51,072 nucleotides of DNA from assembly GCF_900197875.1 (NCBI RefSeq), contig NZ_FZMO01000179.1:1-51072 (forward strand). The letters are read 5' to 3'. This document shows positions 14,583 through 22,147 of the stretch, one piece after another (within the stretch, counting starts at the first letter, position 1; each line of letters opens with the position of its first letter). The stretch is from Frankia canadensis. Lineage in GTDB: Bacteria > Actinomycetota > Actinomycetes > Frankiales > Frankiaceae. The notes beneath the pieces were generated by a model that saw nothing but the letters and a program-made list of their open reading frames with translations, made no database searches and was not told the DNA's origin. The position numbers and the translations under genes are program-made.

Positions 14583-17126
14583 ATGCTAGAAGCAGCGAAG
14601 GGTGCCGTGGCTGAGCCAGCCACCTCGGACTCGTCCACCCAGGCCCCTCCGAGGGGCTATCGCCTCCAGCTCACCGGTGTCAGCAAGTCCTTTGGTGCGG
14701 TGCACGCACTCTCGGACGTCACGCTCGAAGTGCCGGCCGGCCAGATCCACGGCCTCGTCGGTGAGAACGGGGCGGGCAAGTCCACCCTGATGGCCGTCGC
14801 GTCGGGCGCCTTGGTGCCCGACGCGGGCCAGGCCGTCGTGGACGGCCATGAGATACGAGGCGACGCGGTGGCCGCTCGGGCAGCCGGCCTGGCCATCGTG
14901 CGCCAGCATCCGGCCCTTCTGCCCGATCTGACGGTCGCCGACAACCTGCTGCTCGGCGTGCCGGCCAGCATGAGGCCGCGAGTCAGGGATTCTGCCGCCT
15001 GGGCGCGCACATGCCTCGGCGCGTGGGACGACCGGCCCGACATCGACCCGCGGATGCGTGCTGACGCGCTCAACGCCGAGCAGCAGTTCATCGTCGAGCT
15101 GGCGCGCGCTCTCTGCCAGGCTCCGGCGGTGCTGCTCCTCGACGAGCCCTCGGAGCACCTGAGGGCCGAGGACGTCGACCGGCTGTTCCGGGTCGTCCGT
15201 GAACTGGCCGCGCGCGGCACCGCGGTCGTCTACATCTCCCACCGGGTCAGGGAGGTCCGGCAGATCTCCGACCGGGTCACGGTCCTGCGCAACGGTGTCA
15301 ACCGCGGCACCCGCGAGACAGCGGACCTCGACGAGGCCCAGATCATCGAGCTCATCATCGGACGGTCTCTGGACGCCCAGTACCCGGCGAAGCAGCCACG
15401 GGACCGCGCCCTGGTGGGCCGTCCGGCGGTGCTCGAGGCGTACGACCTGAGCGGCGAGGGGTTCTCGGGTGCCTCGCTCATCGTCGAGCCAGGCGAGGTC
15501 GTCGGCCTGGCCGGTATCGACGGCAACGGGCAGGCGAAGTTCGCTCGAGCCCTCGCCGGCCTGCAGAAATGCACCGGCCAGGTGAAGCTCGGCGGGTACG
15601 ACGCGCGGGTCTCGAACCCGGTCGCCGCCGTGAAGGCGGGTATCGCCTACGTCCCCGCGGACCGCCATCGCGAGGGCATCTTCCCCGACCTGTCGGTCCG
15701 GGAGAACGTGATGATCCGCGGTGTCCGGGGCGCTGCCCGCCTCGGCTTCGTCTCCCCGCGGCTGGAAAGGCAGAAGAGCAACGAGATCCTCAGACGCTAT
15801 GCCGTCAAGGCCGCCTCGCCCGACAGCCCGATCACCTCGCTTTCCGGTGGCAACCAGCAGAAGGTCGTGATGGGCGGCGCACTGGCCGGCGCGCCCCGGC
15901 TGCTGATCGCCGATCAGCCGGCGCAGGGTGTCGACGTCGGCGCCAAGGCCGAGATCTACCGGCAGCTGCGCACCGTCGCGGCGGCCGGGGCCGGCGTGCT
16001 CATGCTCTCGTCGGACAACGGCGAGCTCGCCGGCGTCTGCGACCGGGTGGCGGTGATGTCCCGTGGCCAGATCGTCGCCGAGATCGCCGGCGAGGAGCTC
16101 TCCGAGGAGACCATCACCAACGCCGTGCTACGCGCATCCTCGACGCGTGACCACGGCGCGGCCACGGCGCGGCGATTCAGAAGGATCCTTGACCATGACG
16201 GCGCGTCGGTGCCGGTCCTGCTCGCCCTGATCATCATCTTGGCAGTGGTCGCACAGCTGTGCGACCACACCTATCTGCACACCCGCAACATCAGCCTCGT
16301 GCTGGGCCTCGGGGCCATCCTCGCGGTGGCCGCGACCGGTCAGGGCCTGGTGCTGATGCAGGGCGGATTCGATCTGAGTATCGGCCCGCTCATGTCGCTG
16401 GCTCCGGTGATCGCCTCCTTCTACCTGATCGGGGCAGGCTACGGCTACGACCTCGCGGGCTGGGCGTTCATCGTCCTCGCCACCCTGGTCGTGGGACTGG
16501 GCAACTGGCTGCTGGGCGCGGTGCTCAGGCTCAACCCGATGCTGGCCAGTTTCGGGACGTGGACCCTGCTCGACGCGATCGCACTGATCCTTCGGCCACA
16601 GGCCGGAGGGCTGATCTCGAACTCGGTCATCGACAAGATCTCCTGGTCCGTCGGACCGATCCCCGCCACCCTCATCGCCGCCGCCGTGGTGGCCGCGGGC
16701 CTGGAACTGTGGCGAACCCGCACGCTCCGCGGCAAGGCACTCCAGGCCGTCGGCAGCGACCGCGCGGCCGCCCACACCCTCGGCATCAGCGCGCGCCGGG
16801 CATCGCTGATCGCCTACATCGGCTCCGCGCTGCTCGCCGGGCTCGCCGGGGTGATGCTGATCGGCCAGATCGGCACCGGCGACCCGACGGCGGGCGAGAG
16901 CTATGTGCTCACCAGCATCGCCGCCGCCGTGGTCGGGGGCATCGCGCTCACCGGCGGGCGGGGAAGCTTCGTCGGCGTGCTGTGCGCCGCCGTCCTGCTC
17001 GTCCAGGTCCAGACAGCCACCCCCTATCTGGGGCTGAGTCCGGGCTGGCAGCAGATCCTCGTCGCCCTCGTGACCATCATCGCGGTCTGCGCCTATTCGC
17101 TCGCTCGCCGCCGGCCGGCCCGCTGA
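14583..17126 (+). CDS. Fused ABC ATPase-permease of ribose type (RbsA-RbsC fusion)
   Basis: The protein has 847 residues. Residues ~25-500 are a double ABC ATPase (RbsA/MglA type) and ~535-847 an RbsC-type permease with about eight to ten helices (LVLGLGAILAVAATGQGLVL, GGFDLSIGPLMSLAPVIASF). NBD1 has an intact Walker A (GENGAGKST), Walker B (VLLLDEPS) and His switch (YISHRV), but a degenerate signature (LNAEQQFIVE). NBD2 has an intact signature (LSGGNQQK) but a Walker A lacking Lys (GIDGNGQAKF) and Walker B with Gln in place of Glu (LLIADQPAQG). Only one composite ATP site should be catalytic. The ATG has GGAGG nine bases upstream. The fusion is unusual, as the two are normally separate genes. 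Confidence 0.88.
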   Translation: MLEAAKGAVAEPATSDSSTQAPPRGYRLQLTGVSKSFGAVHALSDVTLEVPAGQIHGLVGENGAGKSTLMAVASGALVPDAGQAVVDGHEIRGDAVAARAAGLAIVRQHPALLPDLTVADNLLLGVPASMRPRVRDSAAWARTCLGAWDDRPDIDPRMRADALNAEQQFIVELARALCQAPAVLLLDEPSEHLRAEDVDRLFRVVRELAARGTAVVYISHRVREVRQISDRVTVLRNGVNRGTRETADLDEAQIIELIIGRSLDAQYPAKQPRDRALVGRPAVLEAYDLSGEGFSGASLIVEPGEVVGLAGIDGNGQAKFARALAGLQKCTGQVKLGGYDARVSNPVAAVKAGIAYVPADRHREGIFPDLSVRENVMIRGVRGAARLGFVSPRLERQKSNEILRRYAVKAASPDSPITSLSGGNQQKVVMGGALAGAPRLLIADQPAQGVDVGAKAEIYRQLRTVAAAGAGVLMLSSDNGELAGVCDRVAVMSRGQIVAEIAGEELSEETITNAVLRASSTRDHGAATARRFRRILDHDGASVPVLLALIIILAVVAQLCDHTYLHTRNISLVLGLGAILAVAATGQGLVLMQGGFDLSIGPLMSLAPVIASFYLIGAGYGYDLAGWAFIVLATLVVGLGNWLLGAVLRLNPMLASFGTWTLLDAIALILRPQAGGLISNSVIDKISWSVGPIPATLIAAAVVAAGLELWRTRTLRGKALQAVGSDRAAAHTLGISARRASLIAYIGSALLAGLAGVMLIGQIGTGDPTAGESYVLTSIAAAVVGGIALTGGRGSFVGVLCAAVLLVQVQTATPYLGLSPGWQQILVALVTIIAVCAYSLARRRPAR

Positions 17127-17153
17127 CCAGGCCGAGAAGGGATGCGAAGGACC

Positions 17154-18164
17154 ATGAGCAGCAAGCCCACCCCCCGCGGCATCGCACGCTGGGTGATCGC
17201 GTCACCCTACAAGTGGGTCTGGGTCGCGGCCGCCGTGATGTACGTGGTCATGCTGATCGCCACACCGAACGCCGCGACGGCACGCTCGCTGGCGAACATG
17301 ATGCCCTACTTCGGCATGCTCGCCGTGGCGACACTGGGCCAGGCCATTGTTGTCATGCAGCGCGGCTTCGACTTCTCCCTCGCCGGGATCATCGTGCTCT
17401 GCGGCCTTGTCGTCGCCAAACTCACCGACTCTGGTGCAGCTCCGGTCCCGGCCGTCGTGGTCGCGCTTGCCGCCGGTGTCCTGGCCGGGGTCGTCAACGG
17501 CCTGCTGGTCTCCTGGCTGGCGCTCACTCCGCTGGTGGCCACCCTGGCATCGAACGGACTGTTCCTGGGGTTTGCCTACCTGGTCTCCGACGGGCAGCAA
17601 ATCATGATCCCGGGCAGTTTGCAGACCTTCGCCACCAGCCGGGTCGGGGGAATCGCGACCAGTTTCTGGATCGCCCTCGGTGTGGTCCTGGTACTGCTGG
17701 TGCTGATCCGGCTGACGGCCTTCGGGCGCCGGTTCGTCGCCACCGGCTCCAACCCCGATGCCGCCCGCGCCGCCGGGCTGCCGGTCACCCGGGCGCTGGT
17801 CAGCGCCTACAGCCTCGCCGGTCTCCTGTTCGGCATCACCGGTGTCCTCATCGCAGGCAACATCGGCGCGGGCAGTTCCGCCGCCGGCGGCACCTACCTG
17901 ATGTCCTCGATCTCGGCGCTCCTGGTTGCCGGCGCCGCCGTCAGCGGCACCCGGATCAGCCTCGTCGCCGCGGTCGTCGGGGCCCTGTTCATGACCATGC
18001 TGTCGCAGTTCATCCTCGCGCTGGGCGCCTCCGCGGCTGTCCAGGGCCTCATTCAGGGCCTCGTGCTCCTCGGCACCGTCGCCTACCCCAACATCCGGCT
18101 GCCCAGACGCCGGCTGCGTGTCGCCCTGCCGCCATCACCCGGCCCACGCCTCACCGCACCGTGA
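17154..18164 (+). CDS. RbsC-type ABC transporter permease
   Basis: The protein is about 336 residues. It is a second BPD_transp_2 (RbsC/XylH) permease with about nine membrane helices. The family signature is in ATLGQAIVVMQRGFDFSLAG; the loop GRRFVATGSNPDAARAAGLP contacts the ATPase (equivalent to GxNxxAAxxxGI). It presumably pairs with the permease half of the preceding fusion to form a heterodimeric channel. ATG 17154 follows GAAGGACC closely. An in-frame ATG at 17142 directly follows AGAAGGG and would add four residues, so the start is uncertain. Confidence 0.9.
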   Translation: MSSKPTPRGIARWVIASPYKWVWVAAAVMYVVMLIATPNAATARSLANMMPYFGMLAVATLGQAIVVMQRGFDFSLAGIIVLCGLVVAKLTDSGAAPVPAVVVALAAGVLAGVVNGLLVSWLALTPLVATLASNGLFLGFAYLVSDGQQIMIPGSLQTFATSRVGGIATSFWIALGVVLVLLVLIRLTAFGRRFVATGSNPDAARAAGLPVTRALVSAYSLAGLLFGITGVLIAGNIGAGSSAAGGTYLMSSISALLVAGAAVSGTRISLVAAVVGALFMTMLSQFILALGASAAVQGLIQGLVLLGTVAYPNIRLPRRRLRVALPPSPGPRLTAP

Positions 18165-18209
18165 CAGCCGGACAACTCAGGACGGCCGGACAATGAGAAG
18201 GAAGCAGAC

Positions 18210-19337
18210 ATGAACGCCCTCGTCGACAGCCCCAACCGGCTCAAGCTGGGCCTGTTCGGTACCAACGGCGGAGCAACCCTTACCCGCGTCCCCGAAGTCT
18301 GGCGACCCCACTGGGACCGGATCGTCGAGGTCGCGAAGATCGCCGACCAGGCTGGCCTGGAAGGATCGCTCGGCTACGCCCGCTGGAAGGGATACATCCC
18401 CGGCATGCCCGAAGCCGGCGTCGGCTACGTCGTCGACCCCTTCACCTGGGCCGCCGGACTCAGCCAGGTCACCTCCTACACCACGCACATCGCCACCGTG
18501 CACGGCTGCGTGATGCACCCGGTGCTCGCCGCCAAGCAGTGCACCACCATCGACCTGATCTCCGGCGGCCGCTTCGCCCTCAACCTCGTCGGCGGTTGGA
18601 ACGCCATCGAGCTGGACATGTTCGGCGTCGGCCTGCGCGAACACGAGGCCCGGTACAGCGAGCTCGAGGAATGGGTGCAGATCCTCACAAAACTGTGGAC
18701 CGAGAGCACCGAGTTCGACTTCAAGGGTGAGTACTACGACGTCAAGGGCGGCCTTTCCCGGCCGCAGCCGGCGCAGAAGCCCCACCCGCCGATCATCAAC
18801 GCCGGCGCGTCCCCCCGAGGCCTCGACTTCTCCACGACCTATGCCGACATCTGCTTCACCGTACCCAACGTCATCGGCATGGACGCCAGGGCCAAGGTCG
18901 CCGAATACAAGGACGCCGCCCGCGCCAAGGGTCGCGAGGTCCAGATCTGGACCTACTGCGCCGTCGTTCAGCGCGACTCGCGGGAGGAGGCTGAAGAATA
19001 CCTCGAGTACTTCACCGGGCCGATGGCCGAGAACGAACTACTCGACGCATGGCAGGCGGCGTCCCTGGCATCCACCGACAGGCGCCACGTCCCGAGGGAG
19101 GCAATCCTCGCCATGCGGCAGCGCTTCGCCGCCGGATCCGGCGGCCCCATCCTCATCGGCACCGCCGCCGACATCGCCGACCAGATGGCGGAGATGAGCG
19201 AGATCGGCATCGACGGCATCCTGCTGACCTGGCCCGACTTCACCGACGGTGTCAGGCGTCTGGTCGCACCCGGCAGTGTGCTGACCGAGCTGGAGAAGCG
19301 CGGCCTGCGCGAGCCCTTCGAAGGAGTGCGGGCATGA
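18210..19337 (+). CDS. LLM-class flavin-dependent monooxygenase (SfnG/RutA-like)
   Basis: This 375-residue luciferase-like TIM-barrel protein contains TTIDLISGGRFALNLVGGWN, ELDMFGVGLREHEARYSELE, WVQILTKLWTESTEFDFKGE, YYDVKGGLSRPQPAQKPHPP and INAGASPRGLDFSTTYADIC. This series is typical of the dimethyl-sulfone (SfnG), alkanesulfonate (SsuD) and pyrimidine (RutA) monooxygenases. It needs reduced FMN. It is a different subfamily from the DszA-like enzyme at 11939, so the pathway probably has two successive oxygenations. The stop overlaps the flavin reductase start (ATGA), a clear functional pair. AGAAGGAAG lies upstream of the ATG. Confidence 0.88.
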   Translation: MNALVDSPNRLKLGLFGTNGGATLTRVPEVWRPHWDRIVEVAKIADQAGLEGSLGYARWKGYIPGMPEAGVGYVVDPFTWAAGLSQVTSYTTHIATVHGCVMHPVLAAKQCTTIDLISGGRFALNLVGGWNAIELDMFGVGLREHEARYSELEEWVQILTKLWTESTEFDFKGEYYDVKGGLSRPQPAQKPHPPIINAGASPRGLDFSTTYADICFTVPNVIGMDARAKVAEYKDAARAKGREVQIWTYCAVVQRDSREEAEEYLEYFTGPMAENELLDAWQAASLASTDRRHVPREAILAMRQRFAAGSGGPILIGTAADIADQMAEMSEIGIDGILLTWPDFTDGVRRLVAPGSVLTELEKRGLREPFEGVRA

Positions 19338-19825
19338 CCACCATGACGATCGACCCCCGCGAGTTCCGCGACGCGCTCAGCCACTTCCCCTCCGGCATCA
19401 CGATCATCTCCGGGATCGAGGGCGACGAACCGGTCGGCTTCACCTGCCAGTCGTTCTACAGCGTCTCGGTGGATCCCCCGCTGGTCTCCTTCTCCGTCAT
19501 GAAGACGTCGAGCAGCTACCCCCGTATCAGGCCCAGCGGACGTTTCTGCGTCAACGTCCTCACCCACAGCCAGCAGGCCCTCTCCAACCAGTTCGCCCGC
19601 AGCGGCTCCGACAAGTGGGCCGGCGTCCGATGGCATCCCAGCCAGCTCGGCAACCCCGTGATCACCGGCACCGTCATGTGGCTGGACTGCGTTGCCTGGG
19701 CCGAGCACGACGTCGGCGACCACCTGATCGTCGTCGGGCAGGTCACCGAGATGAGCAATCCGGACTGGCACAAGGGGGACCCACTGCTGTTCTTCCGAGG
19801 TGCCTACCACAAGCTCCAGCACTGA
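19334..19825 (+). CDS. Flavin reductase (HpaC/DszD-type)
   Basis: The protein has 163 residues and the flavin-reductase-like split-barrel fold. It contains REFRDALSHFPSGITIISG, VGFTCQSFYSVSVDPPLVSF, KTSSSYPRIRPSGRFCVNVL, FARSGSDKWAGV, and the C-terminal GDPLLFFRGAYHKL. This family reduces FMN or FAD with NAD(P)H and hands it to a partner monooxygenase. The four-base overlap with the LLM gene makes that enzyme the likely partner, and it may also serve the DszA-like protein. The ATG at 19334 was chosen because of this overlap. Confidence 0.92.
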   Translation: MTTMTIDPREFRDALSHFPSGITIISGIEGDEPVGFTCQSFYSVSVDPPLVSFSVMKTSSSYPRIRPSGRFCVNVLTHSQQALSNQFARSGSDKWAGVRWHPSQLGNPVITGTVMWLDCVAWAEHDVGDHLIVVGQVTEMSNPDWHKGDPLLFFRGAYHKLQH

Positions 19826-19856
19826 GCCCCGCCGCGCCCGACCGAGGGGAACTCCC

Positions 19857-20363
19857 ATGAAGGCCGTTGCCGTCGTCGGCAACCCCAGACCGGCGTCGCG
19901 GACCGCCGACGCCGCCCAGATCCTCGCCCGCGCGCTGGGCTCGGAGTCGGTCGAGCTCATCGAGCTCGCCGAGCTCGGAGCAGGCCTGCTCGGCTGGGGC
20001 GACCCCGCCGTCGCCGAGGCCAGGCAGAAGGTCAGGGACGCCGACCTGGCCGTCATCGCCTCACCAACGTTCAAGGCAACCTACAGCGGGCTGCTCAAAC
20101 TCTTCCTCGACCAGTTCGAGGGGCAGTCCGGCATGGCCGGTCTCACGGTCATACCGCTGATGCTCGGCGCCGGCGAGGCGCATGCCCTGGCGCCAGACCT
20201 GCTGCTCAAGCCGGTACTTGTCGAGCTCGGAGCGACGTGCCCGACAGCGGGGCTCTACCTCCTCGACAGCGACTACGCCGAAGGCGCCCGACTCCAGGGC
20301 TGGCTGCAGCAGTGGGCCGCGGTCGCACGTCGCTCGGCGGAGGCGCGGGAATCCCCGAGCTGA
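19857..20363 (+). CDS. NAD(P)H-dependent FMN reductase (flavodoxin fold)
   Basis: The protein has 168 residues and begins MKAVAVVGNPRPASRTADAA, the phosphate-binding loop of FMN_red (SsuE/MsuE-type) enzymes. VIASPTFKATYSGLLKLFLD is the second flavin loop, and DQFEGQSGMAGLTVIPLMLG follows. GAGGGGA lies six bases before the ATG. It would be a second source of reduced FMN for the two monooxygenases. In SsuDE and SfnEG systems such a gene is paired with the LLM oxygenase. It is the last gene of the cluster; a 15-bp dyad begins 38 bp after its stop. Confidence 0.88.
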   Translation: MKAVAVVGNPRPASRTADAAQILARALGSESVELIELAELGAGLLGWGDPAVAEARQKVRDADLAVIASPTFKATYSGLLKLFLDQFEGQSGMAGLTVIPLMLGAGEAHALAPDLLLKPVLVELGATCPTAGLYLLDSDYAEGARLQGWLQQWAAVARRSAEARESPS

Positions 20364-20772
20364 TCGGCGATGCGGGCGGGGCGCCGCACGAGCGATCCGG
20401 CCTAGTGTCCTGAGTCTTTAGTTCCTATGTAGATCGTATACTGGGCATCCTCGCCACCTACTGCGAACAAATTAACGACTCAGGACACTAGCTAGGTGAA
20501 GCGGTCCGCGATCAAGACCGGTGACCCGCGAGTAGGCCGGAGATGGGGATCGCCGTGTCACCTCGCGGGGGGTGGCACTGACGCGTTGGCAAGGCCAGAC
20601 TTCGCTGTGCTCGGCGATGGCGACCTGACCTGCTCCCGCCGCCCGCGGAAGCGAGATGACGCGGTCGGGCGTCGTCCTGTAGCTCGATGGTGCCTGGATG
20701 AAGTCAACTTGTGATGACTGGACGGTTTCTGTCACACCCTGCGTTCATTCTGTGGCGTGGAGGTGGTAGCGG
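20364..20772. other. Intergenic region with a MITE-like element
   Basis: No coding frame here is convincing. The region starts with the ~90-bp inverted-repeat element at 20402-20491 and then holds about 280 bp without recognisable features up to a gene with a GGAGG site at 20759-20763. Confidence 0.45.
20402..20491. mobile_element. MITE-like element with 15-bp perfect terminal inverted repeats
   Basis: CTAGTGTCCTGAGTC (20402-20416) is repeated as its exact complement at 20477-20491. The repeats enclose an AT-richer core of 60 bp with no coding potential. Each end carries TA, as expected if a Tc1/mariner or IS630-type transposase inserted at a TA dinucleotide. The element may also serve as a transcript end for the catabolic operon because the arms can pair. 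The family assignment is inference. Confidence 0.55.
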
Positions 20773-21450
20773 ATGTCGTCGTTGGTAGGAGAGCTCCGCG
20801 ATACGAATAGCCCAGTCACGCGGTACTTGCGGGAGGCGTTCCCTCATCACAAGCCGATCCAGGCCGCGTATCGGGCGCGAGCTGGGACGGTCCGGCTGGT
20901 TCCGCCTGCCGGGGTGGCGGGCGGAACGCAGGGCGCGGCCATTGACTGGTGGCTGCGGTTCCTGGTCGACCCGGAGCCGTCGCTGGACCTGGCGGTGTGG
21001 AGCTGTCTGAGGGCCGGGCCGGCTGGGTGGGCGCGGGCCGGGATGCAGATGCTGTACGCGTTGGGCGGGGTCGACGACAGCCTCACGCTGCACGCGGTCG
21101 ACCCGGAGGTGTGGCGGGACCGTCCCGACCGGTGGATGGCGCGGCTCTGCTACGCGCTCGCCCTGCTCGTCGAACCACTGCGCAATCCGGCCGCGCTGCT
21201 CGGCTCACGGCTGATGCAGCTCGACGAGGATGCGGGCCCGCGGGAGCTGGCGGCGCTGGCCACCGCGGACGAGGTCGCCGACCTGATCGCCATGCGAGAC
21301 CTGGCCAGCGAGACTCTGCTTCCCGCGCTGGCGGGCAAGCCCGCCGAGTCCGGCCCAAACGTTCGCTGGCAGCGAGGATCTCCACGCCGACGCCGACCTG
21401 ATCGTCGAGGGTCTGTTGCTGGACGTCAAGGCGAGTCAGGGTGGCAGCCC
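20773..21450 (+). pseudogene. Frameshifted hypothetical gene with PD-(D/E)xK-like motif
   Basis: An ATG with GGAGG nine bases upstream opens MSSLVGELRDTNSPVTRYLR. The frame stays plausible for about 195 residues (AAIDWWLRFLVDPEPSLDLA, RPDRWMARLCYALALLVEPL). Near 21360 the family-like sequence continues in the +1 frame: TFAGSEDLHADADLIVEGLL, then LDVKAS. The series ADADLIxxGxLLDVK has the spacing of a PD-(D/E)xK nuclease core (Asp ... Asp-Val-Lys). After that the coding signal stops within 30 bp of the tRNA-Arg gene. It is both frameshifted and cut off at the 3' end. I do not recognise the family by name. Confidence 0.5.
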
Positions 21451-21475
21451 CCGCAAGGTGCGTGGATGCTGTACG

Positions 21476-21547
21476 TGCCCCCGGCAGGATTCGAACCTGC
21501 GCACCCGCCTCCGGAGGGCGGTGCTCTATCCCCTGAGCTACGGGGGC
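21476..21547 (-). tRNA. tRNA-Arg (anticodon CCG)
   Basis: On the minus strand 72 bases fold as a tRNA. The acceptor GCCCCCG pairs with CGGGGGC, followed by discriminator A, with no encoded CCA. The D-arm is GCTCAGGGGATAGAGC. The anticodon stem CCGCC/GGCGG holds the loop CTCCGGA, giving anticodon CCG. The T-arm carries GGTTCGAATCC. It reads the CGG codon, which is common in this genome. argS lies on the opposite strand about 600 bp away. Its 3' end faces the truncated gene at 20773-21450, the side where integrases usually recombine. Confidence 0.95.
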
Positions 21548-21622
21548 TCTGGGGCAACGCGGCTTACGTTACCAGGCGGGAACGGCGGATCGCGCGCCCG
21601 GGTGCGCCGTAAGCTTCCGGAT

Positions 21623-22009
21623 GTGTACCCCGCCGCCCCCCGGGTCCTCGTCGTCGACGACGACGCGGTGATCCGTCAGCTCGTGGTCGTCAACCTGGAG
21701 CTGGAAGGCTTCGAGGTCCATACCGCGGTCGACGGCGTCGACGCGCTCGAGATGGTGCGGGAGGTGCGTCCGCAGGTGATCACCCTCGACATCATGATGC
21801 CGAGGATGGACGGCTGGGACGTGGCCACCGCCCTGCGAGAGGACCCGTCGACCGTCGACATCAGGCTGATCATGCTGACGGCCCGCGCGCAGGAGGCGGA
21901 CGTCAAGCGTGGTTCGCGCATCGGTGTGGACTACTACCTGACGAAGCCGTTCGACCCGGACGAGCTCATCACCGTTGTCCACAAGCTGGCGGCCGGCCAG
22001 CCGGCCTGA
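21623..22009 (+). CDS. Single-domain response regulator (CheY-like receiver)
   Basis: The protein has 128 residues from a GTG start. It consists of one receiver domain: the acidic pocket VVDDD (12-14), phosphoacceptor Asp56 in TLDIMMPRMDGWD, Thr in LTAR, and Lys in LTKPFDPDEL. There is no output domain, so it must act by protein contacts. No histidine kinase gene is adjacent. No strong Shine-Dalgarno site precedes the GTG; an in-frame GTG at 21602 is possible. It sits between tRNA-Arg and argS. Confidence 0.85.
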   Translation: MYPAAPRVLVVDDDAVIRQLVVVNLELEGFEVHTAVDGVDALEMVREVRPQVITLDIMMPRMDGWDVATALREDPSTVDIRLIMLTARAQEADVKRGSRIGVDYYLTKPFDPDELITVVHKLAAGQPA

Positions 22010-22147
22010 TCTCGCTCGCCTCACCGGCCCGAAACCGCAGGTAAGCCGTCCGCACCCCGGTCGTCGGGTGGGACGGCACCGACGCGGCCACAGGGTGGCG
22101 CCTCGGCGCCCGGACTGGGTACGCCATCGCGCCGATAGCATCACGAC

